Shown one piece after another: positions 42,443-51,186 of a stretch of DNA of 64,000 nt. The notes under the pieces were generated by a model. The model was not told where the DNA came from, ran no database searches, and was given only the letters and a program-made list of their open reading frames with translations. The stretch comes from Rhizobium terrae (lineage in GTDB: Bacteria; Pseudomonadota; Alphaproteobacteria; Rhizobiales; Rhizobiaceae): the NCBI RefSeq assembly GCF_003425685.1, contig NZ_QJKM01000011.1, positions 213,852-277,851 on the forward strand, given 5' to 3'. How positions within the stretch are numbered: position 1 is the first letter of the stretch; every line of letters starts with the position of its first letter. Made by a program: the position numbers and the translations under genes.

Positions 42443-43227
42443 GCGACCACCCGCGCGCTGGCGATCTCGCCATGCAGTTCGTGCACCATGTCGTTGAAGC
42501 CCTTTTCATACATGACGTCGAGATCGCGCGGGCGGGCGAAAGGGACGGCATGTTCCTTCAGCACTCGGCCCGGCCGCGCGCTCATCACGAAGATGCGGTC
42601 GGCCAGGAAGGTCGCCTCGCGCAGGTCGTGGGTGACGAGGATGATGGTGACGCCCTGGGCGGCATGCAAGTCGCGGATGACGCACCAGAGTTCCTCGCGG
42701 GTGAAGGCGTCGAGCGCGCCGAACGGCTCGTCGAGCATCAGGAGTTCGGGTTCGTGGATCAGCGCGCGGCACAGATTGGCGCGCTGCTGCATGCCGCCGG
42801 AAAGCTGCCAGGGGAATTTAGAGCCGAAACCCTTGAGGCCGACGGTTTCGAGCAGGTGCTCGGCCTTTTCGACATATTCCCTTTTGTTGGCACGCAGGCG
42901 GTGGCGATGTTTCTCGACGATTTCCAGCGGCAGGAGGATGTTGTCGAGCGTGGTGCGCCAGGGCAGCATGGTCGGGTTCTGGAAGGCCATGCCGACGATC
43001 GAGACCGGCTGAGTCACCTGCCTGCCCGCGACGATGACGACGCCGCTCTGGGGAATATGCAGGCCGGTGACGAGCTTCATCAAGGTCGACTTGCCGCAGC
43101 CGGACGGGCCGACGACGGCCGCGAACTCGCCTTTGCCGACCTTCATCGAGAGCCCGGAAACGGCAAGCGTGCCAGCCGCGCCGCCATACCGCATGTCGAC
43201 GTTGTCGATGGAAACCAGATGCGCCAT
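42439..43227 (-). CDS. ABC transporter ATP-binding protein (NitT/TauT type)
   Basis: The 262-residue ATPase has Walker A GPSGCGKSTLMKL, Q-loop FQNPTMLPWRT, signature LSGGMQQRANLCRAL and Walker B LLMLDEPFGALD. Start ATG 43227 (MAHLVSIDNVDMRY) follows a purine-rich GAAAGAAG; the longer frame reads into a repeat. Its role is to power the importer. Similarity to SsuB/TauB is clear; the substrate is not. Confidence 0.93.
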   Translation of the reverse strand: MAHLVSIDNVDMRYGGAAGTLAVSGLSMKVGKGEFAAVVGPSGCGKSTLMKLVTGLHIPQSGVVIVAGRQVTQPVSIVGMAFQNPTMLPWRTTLDNILLPLEIVEKHRHRLRANKREYVEKAEHLLETVGLKGFGSKFPWQLSGGMQQRANLCRALIHEPELLMLDEPFGALDAFTREELWCVIRDLHAAQGVTIILVTHDLREATFLADRIFVMSARPGRVLKEHAVPFARPRDLDVMYEKGFNDMVHELHGEIASARVVA

Positions 43228-43284
43228 TCCGTTCTTCTTTCTTCGCGGGGCAAGAAGCTGCTCGTCGTCCGGTTGCGTCCTGCG

Positions 43285-43408
43285 GACCCTCTCTCCGCGC
43301 ACGGGGAGAAGGACATATGCCGTACCGCTTTCCTTCATCTCGAAGGTCGCGGGAGGCACGTCCCCTCTCCTCGTCAGAACGGGGAAAGGGTGAGGGCACA
43401 AGCGGCAA
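43285..43408 (-). repeat. Partial RIME-like repeat, copy 3
   Basis: Segments TCTCTCCGCGCACGGGGAGA and CCCTCTCCTCGTCAGAACGG, ending GGGTGAGGGCA, repeat the RIME hairpins in altered spacing. It sits between the importer's binding-protein and ATPase genes, which may set different levels of the two parts. Confidence 0.5.
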
Positions 43409-43471
43409 TCTCACACAGCTCCGCCGGAAAGCTGGAGAACCCGGCAGCGGCACCGGGTTCTCCATCAGCGG

Positions 43472-44512
43472 TCAAGGAAGCATTCGCTCTTCCTTGGGGG
43501 GCAGGAAACTTGCGTCGAAAACCTGGTCGGCCTTCACATTGCCCTTGAGGCCCATGGAGACCTTCAGCGTGTCGATCGAAGCCGAAAGCCGGGCAGGATC
43601 GATGCCGCCGAAGCCGTTCGCGACGACGTAGGGGGTCTTGATGTTCATCGCGTTCGCCATGTTGAGGCGCTGCAGTTCGATATCCTTGTTGAGCGTCTCG
43701 TTGCGCTTGAGGACGGCGGCGACGCCTTCTTCCGGCTTGGCGACGGCATCGGCGAAGCCCTTGGCGAGGGCCTTGATGACGCCCTTGACGGCGGTCGGGT
43801 TCTTGGCGGCGAAATCGGTGTTCACCAGCACGGCGTTGCCATAGAGATTGAGACCATGTTCGGCCATGAGGATGGTGGCGATGTCCTCGTCCTTGATCCC
43901 CTGAGCCTTCAGGTTGAGGACGACCGAGAAGGCGAAACCGAAGACCGCATCGACCTTGCCCTGGGCGAGCATCGGTTCGCGGACCGGGAAGCCGACCGAT
44001 TCCAGAGTGATCTTCGAATCGTCGATCTTGGCGACCTGCTTGAAGGCCTTCCACTGGGCGAACGCGCCATCCGGCGGCGGAGCGCCGAGCTTCTTGCCTT
44101 CTAGCGATTTCGGGTCGCCGGTAATGCCGAGCGACTTGCGGCCGACGACGGCGAAGGTCGGGCGCTCGTAGATCATCATCGCCGCCCTGATCTTCTGGTT
44201 CGGATCCTCATCGAGGAACTTGATCAGCGAGTTGATGTCGCCGAAGCCCATCTGGTAAGCACCCGTCGCCACGCGCGGGATCGCCTCGACCGAACCGTTG
44301 CCGGTATCGATCGTCACGTCGAGGCCTTCCGCCTTGAAATACCCTTTGTCCTGGGCAAGCAGGAAGCCGGCCGCCGGACCTTCGAACTTCCAGTCAAGCG
44401 TGAACTTGATTGCCGTCTGCGCAAACGCCGGAGCGGTGGGCATGGCAAGGCCTCCGGCAAACGCCAGCGCCGCGACGGCCGAAAGTTTCGAAAGCAGTCT
44501 GCGCGAGATCAT
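43472..44512 (-). CDS. ABC substrate-binding protein (NMT1/THI5-like)
   Basis: The 346-residue periplasmic protein has a signal peptide cleaved near residue 31 (APAFA). It has the NMT1/THI5-like SsuA/ThiY fold (FTLDWKFEGPAAGFLLAQDKGYF, then GFGDINSLI, then PTFAVVG). Members bind pyrimidine thiamine precursors, taurine or nitrate, so the ligand is open. No thiamine riboswitch is visible upstream. Start ATG 44512 fits the signal; a longer frame is unlikely. Confidence 0.85.
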   Translation of the reverse strand: MISRRLLSKLSAVAALAFAGGLAMPTAPAFAQTAIKFTLDWKFEGPAAGFLLAQDKGYFKAEGLDVTIDTGNGSVEAIPRVATGAYQMGFGDINSLIKFLDEDPNQKIRAAMMIYERPTFAVVGRKSLGITGDPKSLEGKKLGAPPPDGAFAQWKAFKQVAKIDDSKITLESVGFPVREPMLAQGKVDAVFGFAFSVVLNLKAQGIKDEDIATILMAEHGLNLYGNAVLVNTDFAAKNPTAVKGVIKALAKGFADAVAKPEEGVAAVLKRNETLNKDIELQRLNMANAMNIKTPYVVANGFGGIDPARLSASIDTLKVSMGLKGNVKADQVFDASFLPPKEERMLP

Positions 44513-44973
44513 GAAAGGTCGTCCCCCTGAAGGTTTTTGTTGGATGAAGTTATCCAAGCGTTTCTTGCGCATCGACGCAAGATGAAACTGCACATAAAGT
44601 CATCATATTTTAGTATAGATTAAAATTTATGCTATTGATGATTTAAGGCGCAGTCATCTGCCCTGCTTTTCAGCAGGAATCGCGGAACGCAGGCTTCTAC
44701 TTGGCAGCCGATCCGCACAAGTTTCGAGAATTCAGGCATTTAGCCTGAGATCGAACAACACTCCGAGCGCGCCGTATTTGACGAACGCGGCATGACCAGC
44801 GCTTCCACGCCCTTCATGTTCAGCCGTGCCTGGGCGCGGCTGACGAAAGGATCGGGCTCGGCCGGCCCCGCTGAGCGAGACTTCTCATGACAGTTTAAGA
44901 GTTTAAGGAAGGCTGCCGCACTTCCCTTCCCTCGCCCGGCAATTGTATAAACAACGGGAACAAACGTCCTGTC
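44513..44973. other. 461-base divergent intergenic region
   Basis: An AT-rich stretch at 44585-44645 probably holds the promoter of the importer on the minus strand. A perfect 6-bp inverted repeat CTTGCG/CGCAAG with 6-base spacer is at 44564-44581, a possible regulator site. The rest (44700-44890) holds no recognised gene; a minus-strand frame there is probably chance. Confidence 0.45.
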
Positions 44974-47793
44974 GTGAGCGTGCCGATGATCGAAATCCTG
45001 CTCCTCATCCTGGTGATATTGATGGTCGGCCTGCACCGCAGGACATCGAACCGGGTCTCGGCTCTCGAAAAGGAGCTGGAAGCCGTCAAGGCGGATCTCC
45101 CGAAGCGGCAGACGATGCCGGCAACGGCCGATGGGCCTGCGACCGCCGCATCGGCGCTCGCGGCCGACGCTGTGCTGCAAGAGGGTTTCGTCCCGGATGC
45201 GGTTTCCGAGGCGCCGCCGGCAGAGATGCCGGCCGCAATGGCTGCCGAGACAGGGGCCGAACAGCCGGGAGGGCCATCCCCGATCCCTGCTCACGGCCCG
45301 TCCGCAGGCCCTTCCCCCGCCCCCCTTCGACCGCAGCTGGCTGCCCAGGAGAAGAAGCGGGAAAACCTGGAAAGCTATCTCGGCGCGCGCTGGCCCGTCT
45401 GGGTGGGCGGCGTGGCGCTCGCCTTCGGCGGCATTTTCCTGGTGCGCTATTCGATCGAGGCCGGGCTGCTCGGGCCGGCCGCGCGGCTGACGCTCGCCTC
45501 CCTCTTCGGCCTGATCCTGATGGCGGGCGGCGAAGTGATCCGCCGTCGCGCGATACCGCAGATGTCCGAACGGTTCAGCAATGCGATGATCCCCGGCGCG
45601 CTGACGGCGGCCGGCGCGGTGACGCTGCTCGGCGCCACCTTCGCAGCCTATGCGGTCTACGACTTCATCGGGCCGACGACCGCTTTCATCCTCTTGGCCC
45701 TCATCTCGTTCGCGACGATCGCGCTGTCGCTCCTGCACGGGCAGGCGCTGGCGGGGCTCGGGCTGCTCGCCTCGCTTCTGACGCCCGGCCTCGTTGCCAC
45801 CAGCGAGCCGAACGCCAACGCGCTCTTCCTGTTCCTGGCGCTCACCTGGGCTGCGGTCAACGCCGCCTCGCGCCTGCGGCAATGGACGGTGGTGCCGACG
45901 CTCGCCAATGTCGGCGTCGGGCTTTGGGCGCTCGCCTATATGTTCGGCGCGGACGATCTGGACGCCATGCCCGTGGCCCTGGCGCTGATCGTCGTGATCG
46001 CCGGCACCGGCTTCTTCTGGCCGGGGCGGTATTACGGCATCATCGGCCCATCGAAACCCGGCGTCGCCATGCTGCTCGGCCGGCCGCCGCTGCAGATCAC
46101 CCTTTCGGTTTCGATCATGACGCTCTTTTCGGCAATGGCCATGGTGGTGCGCCATATGGACGGCGGCGCCATCCCGCTGTTTGCCGCCGCATGCCTGATC
46201 GCCGCGCTCGGCGCGCTCGGCGCGAGCCGCGCCTATGCGGTTTGGCCGGCGCTGTTTGCAGGGGCCGGAGCGGTGCTCGGCATCACGATCACAGCGCTCG
46301 CCTGGCTCGACTATGTGCCATCGGAAATGATTCCCGCTCCTGCCGATGGACAGCCGGCGGCGGCGCTGAGCTTCGGCAACGAAATCATGGTCCATCTGCT
46401 GCTCGGCGCTGTCTTCGCCTTGCTCGGCTTCGCCTTCCTGAAGCGCTTCCGTAACGAAGAGTCGGAATTCTCGCGTATCTGGGCATTCCTGATGCCGGCC
46501 GTGCCGGTGACGCTCGCGACGATCAGCTTCCTGAACTTCGGCAATCTCGGCCGCGACTGGACGCATGGGCTCTACGGGCTGGCGCTTGGTCTCGTGCTTG
46601 CAGCCGGCGCCGAATGGCTGTTCCGCAAGAGCGAGGAGACCGCGGAAGGCAAGATCGACTGGCCGGCCAATCTGCTGGTCGCCGGCTCGTTTGCAGGTTT
46701 CACGCTGGCGCTTCACACGCTGACCAACGGCATCGTCACGACGATCCTCGTCTCGGTGCTCGGCTTTACCTACGTGCTGGCGATGGGAGCCAGGATCTGG
46801 CCGGCGCTGCCCTGGATGATGACGGCGGCGACCCTGATCGTCTTCGGCCGCATCGCCTGGGAACCGACGCTGATCGGCCCGAACAGCCTCGGCACGACGC
46901 CCTTGTTCAACGCGCTCCTGCCGGGCTACGGCATTCCGACGTTGCTGGCGATCGCCACGGCCTGGCTGCTGAGGAACTCCTCCGACTTTCGCGTGCGCAA
47001 CGTCATGCAGGCGCTCGCCTCGCTTTCGGTGCTGATGACGGTCGCCGTGCTGGTGCGCCACGCGATGAACCACGGCACGCTGGATTCCAACGTGCCCACC
47101 CTCGCCGAACAGTCGATCTACACGCTCGTCACCGTCGGTTTCTCCGGCGTGCTGTTGACGCTCGACCTCAAATCGCCGAGCCCGGTCTTCCGCTGGGGCT
47201 CGATGATCGCCGGGGTGATCGCGACGCTGAACGTCCTCTCCCTGCATCTCTTCGCGCTCAACCCCTATTTCAGCGGCGAGGGCACCGGACCGTGGCCGTT
47301 CTTCAACCTGCTGCTGCTCGGCTACCTGCTGCCGGCGGCCGCCTACGGGCTCGTCGCCTATCATGCGCGCGGGCGCCGGCCGCAGCCCTATGTCGTCATG
47401 CTGGCGCTTGCAGGCGCGGTGCTCGGTTTCCTCTGGGCGACGCTTTCCGTCCGCCGCTTCTGGCAGGGCGAGAACATCGCCGACTGGAAGGGTTTCATGC
47501 AGGGCGAGACCTATGCCTATTCGGTGGTCTGGCTGCTGATCGGCGTGGCCCTTTTGATCATCGGCTCGAAATTCGATGCGAAGAGCCTGCGGCTCGCCTC
47601 CGCAGGCTTGGTGCTGGTCGCGGTCGTAAAGGTCTTCCTCATCGACATGTCGAACCTCGAAGGCATCCTCAGGGCGCTTTCCTTCATCGGGCTCGGCGCG
47701 GTGCTGATCGGGATCGGGCTTTTCTACCAGCGCATTCTGGTCAAGAAAGAGATTGATCCAATGCCTGCCGATTCCAAGGAAGAGCCCGCGTGA
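44974..47793 (+). CDS. DUF2339 polytopic membrane protein
   Basis: This 939-residue protein is among the largest in the window. After a first helix and a coiled-coil linker (NRVSALEKELEAVKADL) comes an Ala/Pro region, then KRENLESYLGARWPVWVGGVALAFGGIFLVRYSIE, which is the DUF2339 hallmark. More than twenty hydrophobic helices follow. It has no known function. The start may be GTG 44974 or ATG 44986. The HD gene overlaps its stop (GTGA), implying co-translation. Confidence 0.85.
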   Translation: MSVPMIEILLLILVILMVGLHRRTSNRVSALEKELEAVKADLPKRQTMPATADGPATAASALAADAVLQEGFVPDAVSEAPPAEMPAAMAAETGAEQPGGPSPIPAHGPSAGPSPAPLRPQLAAQEKKRENLESYLGARWPVWVGGVALAFGGIFLVRYSIEAGLLGPAARLTLASLFGLILMAGGEVIRRRAIPQMSERFSNAMIPGALTAAGAVTLLGATFAAYAVYDFIGPTTAFILLALISFATIALSLLHGQALAGLGLLASLLTPGLVATSEPNANALFLFLALTWAAVNAASRLRQWTVVPTLANVGVGLWALAYMFGADDLDAMPVALALIVVIAGTGFFWPGRYYGIIGPSKPGVAMLLGRPPLQITLSVSIMTLFSAMAMVVRHMDGGAIPLFAAACLIAALGALGASRAYAVWPALFAGAGAVLGITITALAWLDYVPSEMIPAPADGQPAAALSFGNEIMVHLLLGAVFALLGFAFLKRFRNEESEFSRIWAFLMPAVPVTLATISFLNFGNLGRDWTHGLYGLALGLVLAAGAEWLFRKSEETAEGKIDWPANLLVAGSFAGFTLALHTLTNGIVTTILVSVLGFTYVLAMGARIWPALPWMMTAATLIVFGRIAWEPTLIGPNSLGTTPLFNALLPGYGIPTLLAIATAWLLRNSSDFRVRNVMQALASLSVLMTVAVLVRHAMNHGTLDSNVPTLAEQSIYTLVTVGFSGVLLTLDLKSPSPVFRWGSMIAGVIATLNVLSLHLFALNPYFSGEGTGPWPFFNLLLLGYLLPAAAYGLVAYHARGRRPQPYVVMLALAGAVLGFLWATLSVRRFWQGENIADWKGFMQGETYAYSVVWLLIGVALLIIGSKFDAKSLRLASAGLVLVAVVKVFLIDMSNLEGILRALSFIGLGAVLIGIGLFYQRILVKKEIDPMPADSKEEPA

Positions 47794-48440
47794 CAGCTTC
47801 GATAACAGCCGCCTTTTCCCCCTATGAGGAGATCGCCGAAACCCTGATCCCCCATGCGACCGACAGCGACGACGGTTCGCACGACATCGCCCATATCGCC
47901 CGCGTCTTCAAGAACGCCATGCGCATCCACGGCGAAGAAGGTGGCGACGGCAGAGTGCTGGCGGCGGCCGTGCTGCTGCACGACTGCGTGTCGGTGGAGA
48001 AGAACTCGCCACTGCGATCGCAGGCCTCGCGGCTGGCGGCGGAAAAGGCATCCGGCATTCTCGCAGACCTCGGCTGGGGCAGGACAGAGATCGAGGCGGT
48101 CGCGCATGCGATCACCACCCACAGCTTCTCCGCCAACATACCCCCGGAAACGCTGGAGGCGAAGATCGTCCAGGATGCCGACCGGCTGGACGCGATCGGC
48201 ATGGTGGGCGCGGCGCGCTGCTTCTACATCGCCGGACGGATGAGTTCAGGCCTTTACGACCCGGCCGATCCGCTCGCCCGGGAACGGCCGCTGGACGACA
48301 GGCGTTTTGCGATCGACCATTTCGAGGTCAAGCTGTTCAAGCTCGCCGACGGGTTCCAGACCGCGGCCGGCCGGGTGCTCGCGGAAGAGCGTCATGAGCG
48401 GCTGAAGCAAATCCGCGACATGTTCATCGATGAAATCTAG
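47790..48440 (+). CDS. HD-domain hydrolase
   Basis: The 216-residue protein has HD-fold ligands: DGSHDIAHIARVFKNAM, LLHDCVSVEKNSPL, and KIVQDADRLDAIG. This is a YfdR/phosphohydrolase-like arrangement. Start is GTG 47790, overlapping the stop of DUF2339. The substrate is unknown. A MOSC gene follows in 9 bases. Confidence 0.85.
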   Translation: MTASITAAFSPYEEIAETLIPHATDSDDGSHDIAHIARVFKNAMRIHGEEGGDGRVLAAAVLLHDCVSVEKNSPLRSQASRLAAEKASGILADLGWGRTEIEAVAHAITTHSFSANIPPETLEAKIVQDADRLDAIGMVGAARCFYIAGRMSSGLYDPADPLARERPLDDRRFAIDHFEVKLFKLADGFQTAAGRVLAEERHERLKQIRDMFIDEI

Positions 48441-48449
48441 GAGACCGTG

Positions 48450-49298
48450 ATGCGCGTCAACGAACTGAATTTCTACCCCCTGAAAAGCGCCCGCGGCATT
48501 GCTCTGACCGAAGCCGAGATCGCCCCGGAAGGCATTCCCGGCGACCGCCGCATGATGCTTGCCGATCCGAGCGGCATGTTCGTCAACCAGCGGGACCTGC
48601 AGGCGATGGCGCAGCTGCAGGTTTATCCCGACGAGAGCGGGGTCCGTTTCGCAATGGACGGCAAGGGCGAATTCCGGACCCCTCGCCCGCCGTCCTACAG
48701 GCGCATCGACGTCGTCGTCTGGAAATCGATCGTCAGTGCGGCGGTTGCGGAAAAGGAAGCGAATGCGACGCTTTCCGGCTGGCTCGGCCGCGAGGTGCAG
48801 CTGGTGTTCTTCGACGACAACGCCAAGCGCACGGCGAGCGCCGAGTGGGCCGGTCCGGACACGCCGGTGACGTTCGCGGACGGTTACCAGATCCTCGTCA
48901 CCACGACCGGATCGCTTGCGGCGCTCAATGCCGACATGGAAAAGCACGGCGAGGGTTCGGTCGGCATGGACCGTTTTCGCCCGAATATTGTCATCGACCA
49001 TGACGAGCCTTTCGCGGAAGACAATTGGGAAGGCATCGAGATTTCCGGCATCCGCTTCGACTTCGTCAAACCCTGTGCCCGCTGCATCATGACCACGCAG
49101 GACCAGAAGACAGGCTCGCGCGAGACGCCGAGCCCGATGGCCGCCATGGGCCGCATCCGCATGTCGGCCGACCGGCGTGTGCCCGGCCCGCTCTTCGGCT
49201 GGAATGCCGTGCCGCGCGGCACCGGACGGATCAGGCTCGGCGAAGACGCGAGCGTGATCGCCTCGCGCGAGGGATGGGCGATCAAGCGGCGGGCGTGA
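48450..49298 (+). CDS. MOSC-domain molybdenum-cofactor protein (mARC/YcbX-like)
   Basis: The 282-residue protein has a MOSC N-terminal beta-barrel (LKSARGIALTEAEIAPEGIPGDRR) and the MOSC C-terminal domain with FRPNIVIDHDEPF and the cysteine motif KPCARCIMTTQDQKTG, which binds the molybdenum cofactor. Related proteins reduce N-hydroxylated bases. It would need moco and electron donors elsewhere. ATG 48450 follows GGAGACC. Confidence 0.88.
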   Translation: MRVNELNFYPLKSARGIALTEAEIAPEGIPGDRRMMLADPSGMFVNQRDLQAMAQLQVYPDESGVRFAMDGKGEFRTPRPPSYRRIDVVVWKSIVSAAVAEKEANATLSGWLGREVQLVFFDDNAKRTASAEWAGPDTPVTFADGYQILVTTTGSLAALNADMEKHGEGSVGMDRFRPNIVIDHDEPFAEDNWEGIEISGIRFDFVKPCARCIMTTQDQKTGSRETPSPMAAMGRIRMSADRRVPGPLFGWNAVPRGTGRIRLGEDASVIASREGWAIKRRA

Positions 49299-49308
49299 GC
49301 GACGCGCG

Positions 49309-49800
49309 ATGATAGAGACCGAGAGGCTCCTCCTGCGCCAGCCGCGGCTTGCCGACGTTCCCGCCCTCTTCACCTTCCTCGGCGATCCCAAGGCCATGCA
49401 GTTCACCCACGTGGACGGCACCTTGAAGGAATGCCGGCAGCGTGTGGCAGTGCACGAATGGCGCCGCCGGAAGGACGGTTACGCGCCCTGGACGGTGGAG
49501 ATGAAGAAGACCGGCCGGATCATCGGCTGGGGCGGGCTTTACGACGATCCGTTCGATCCGGGCTGGGGCGTCGAGATCGGTTACTATTTTCATCCCGATG
49601 CCTGGGGCATGGGGTTCGGCAGCGAACTGACCAAAGCCGTCCTGCGGGAGGCCGACGAGGTACTGAAACTGCCGAAGGTCGCAGCCTTCGCGCGGCCTGA
49701 AAATGCCGCTTCCCGGCGGCTTCTCGAAAAGGCGGGCTTCGTCGAAATCCGGTACGTGCCGGAGATGCAACGCTTCTATTTCGAGCGCTTGCGGACGTGA
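49309..49800 (+). CDS. GNAT family N-acetyltransferase (RimJ/RimL-like)
   Basis: The 163-residue protein has IETERLLLRQPRLADVPALF at the start, HPDAWGMGFGSELTKAVLREA with the acetyl-CoA loop (GMGFGSE), and FARPENAASRRLLEKAGFVEI in the last third. Substrates of such RimJ-like proteins are protein N-termini or small amines; no specific one can be assigned. It is likely the last gene of the unit from 44974. Confidence 0.9.
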   Translation: MIETERLLLRQPRLADVPALFTFLGDPKAMQFTHVDGTLKECRQRVAVHEWRRRKDGYAPWTVEMKKTGRIIGWGGLYDDPFDPGWGVEIGYYFHPDAWGMGFGSELTKAVLREADEVLKLPKVAAFARPENAASRRLLEKAGFVEIRYVPEMQRFYFERLRT

Positions 49801-49833
49801 CGTTTCCGATACCGAAGGACGGCCGTCAGGGCT

Positions 49834-50487
49834 TCAGCGGGGACGCGCATCACCCGAGATTGCAAGGCGCAAGCCTAATCCTATCATCACCAGGCCTGCA
49901 AAACGATTCTGCCAGACGATTAGACCAGGCCGGCGCGCGAGCCAGCCGCCGAATGTTCCGGCTCCCAGAGCAACGGTGCTGAGGATAGCAAAATTCGAAA
50001 GTTTGGTGATCGCTCCCAACAGCAAGAGCTGGACGGTCACAGGCCAATCGTTTGCAGGATCCACAAATTGCGGCAGGAAGGCAAAAAGAAAAGCGAGCGC
50101 CTTCGGGTTCGTGAGATTGTTGATCGCACCCTCCCTTAGCGCCGCAGCGTCCGACATGGATACGGCTACCGGCCGGTCGGGCATGGGGCCACGTTTGGTC
50201 GAGCCCATGAGGAGCTTTACCCCGAGCCAGATGAGATAGGCTGCGCCGACAAAGCGGAGGATTTCGAAGGCCAATGGAGACGCGGCAAGCAGGGAAGCGA
50301 TGCCGAATGCCAGCATCAGCAATTGCACAATGCCGGCAAGCAAGGTCATGCCGACGGCGCTTAAAAATGCGATCCTCCGACCCTGACCGATGCCGCGCCC
50401 GACCACGAGCACCATGTCCGGCCCGGGAGTGAGTTGAATTGCCAGCACGGCGGCATAGAAGGTCAGGAATGTACCGAGGTCAGGCAT
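49834..50487 (-). CDS. LysE family exporter
   Basis: The 217-residue protein has the LysE signature AIQLTPGPDMVLVVGRGIGQGRR and EGAINNLTNPKALAFLFAFLPQFVDP, with six helices. It is distinct from the exporter at 23692, and its codon choice is slightly less GC-biased. It is convergent with the acetyltransferase gene. The exported amino acid is unknown. Confidence 0.9.
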   Translation of the reverse strand: MPDLGTFLTFYAAVLAIQLTPGPDMVLVVGRGIGQGRRIAFLSAVGMTLLAGIVQLLMLAFGIASLLAASPLAFEILRFVGAAYLIWLGVKLLMGSTKRGPMPDRPVAVSMSDAAALREGAINNLTNPKALAFLFAFLPQFVDPANDWPVTVQLLLLGAITKLSNFAILSTVALGAGTFGGWLARRPGLIVWQNRFAGLVMIGLGLRLAISGDARPR

Positions 50488-50583
50488 TGGCGCTACGCCG
50501 TCTCAATGGTCTTGTTTCAACGATTTCATTAAAGCCTTGTGATTCCAGTTTCGCAAGATGAAGGCGGAAGCCTCGTTGCAGGG

Positions 50584-51030
50584 CTATGATTGAACGTTCG
50601 GTTGGGCCTGCATGGTCTGGAGATCGATCGGCATCGAGATGTGTTCGTGGGCGATCAGCCACCGGCCTTTGATCTTGAGGAAGCCGGATGTCACGCGCAC
50701 CCAGTAGTCCGCCGTGTCTCCGCCTGTCCTCGTGCTCCTGACGTGGCTCAGGCTGTGGCAGAATCCGACGTCGCCATTCGCCTCGATCCGCAAGTCGTGG
50801 ATTTCGTAGTCGATCGGTCCTTCAACCGAAGCGAACCATGCCTCGAAATTCTTTCGATAGACATCTGCGCTTTGAACCTGCGTTGGCGGTCGGAGGTCGA
50901 AGACGACGGTGTCTGCCGCGTAATATGCCATCAAGGCATCAAGGTCCTTAGCGCGCAACGCTCGCGCCAGACCGTCGATGCGCGTTCGAATCTCATCTTC
51001 TTCAACGGTTGGGCTTGCAGCTGTCGGCAT
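50584..51030 (-). CDS. SnoaL/DUF4440-like ketosteroid-isomerase-fold protein
   Basis: The 148-residue protein has a cone-shaped NTF2 fold pattern: RIDGLARALRAKDLDALMAYYAADTVVFDLRPP, then YRKNFEAWFASVEG, then GFLKIKGRWLIAHEHISMP. It has no clear active-site set, so the function is open. It lies upstream of the LysE gene on the same strand with 96 bases between. Confidence 0.8.
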   Translation of the reverse strand: MPTAASPTVEEDEIRTRIDGLARALRAKDLDALMAYYAADTVVFDLRPPTQVQSADVYRKNFEAWFASVEGPIDYEIHDLRIEANGDVGFCHSLSHVRSTRTGGDTADYWVRVTSGFLKIKGRWLIAHEHISMPIDLQTMQAQPNVQS

Positions 51031-51186
51031 GACACTCTCCTGCAGATGGGAGCCATTCGGCTTCCCGGCTTCGGCAAAAGTCCGCCCGCGGCAAATCTAC
51101 CACGGGCGGGCTCAGGCGCCAACCGACCAATCCGGATCTGATCAGTGGATGTATCGCGATTGTGCGCACCGCGTGCAGGCGGCCGC

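Noticed and set aside
44513..44700. Thiamine (TPP) riboswitch before the THI5-like importer
   Set aside because: The conserved CUGAGA and ACCUGAU blocks are not present.
44740..44880. Gene fragment on the minus strand (MKGVEALVMPRSS...)
   Set aside because: It is continuous with the long antisense frame and has no recognised similarity.
44740..47364. 874-codon minus-strand open frame opposite DUF2339
   Set aside because: Composition is Arg/His/Gln/Glu-rich with no domain, which is the usual antisense shadow of a GC-rich membrane gene.
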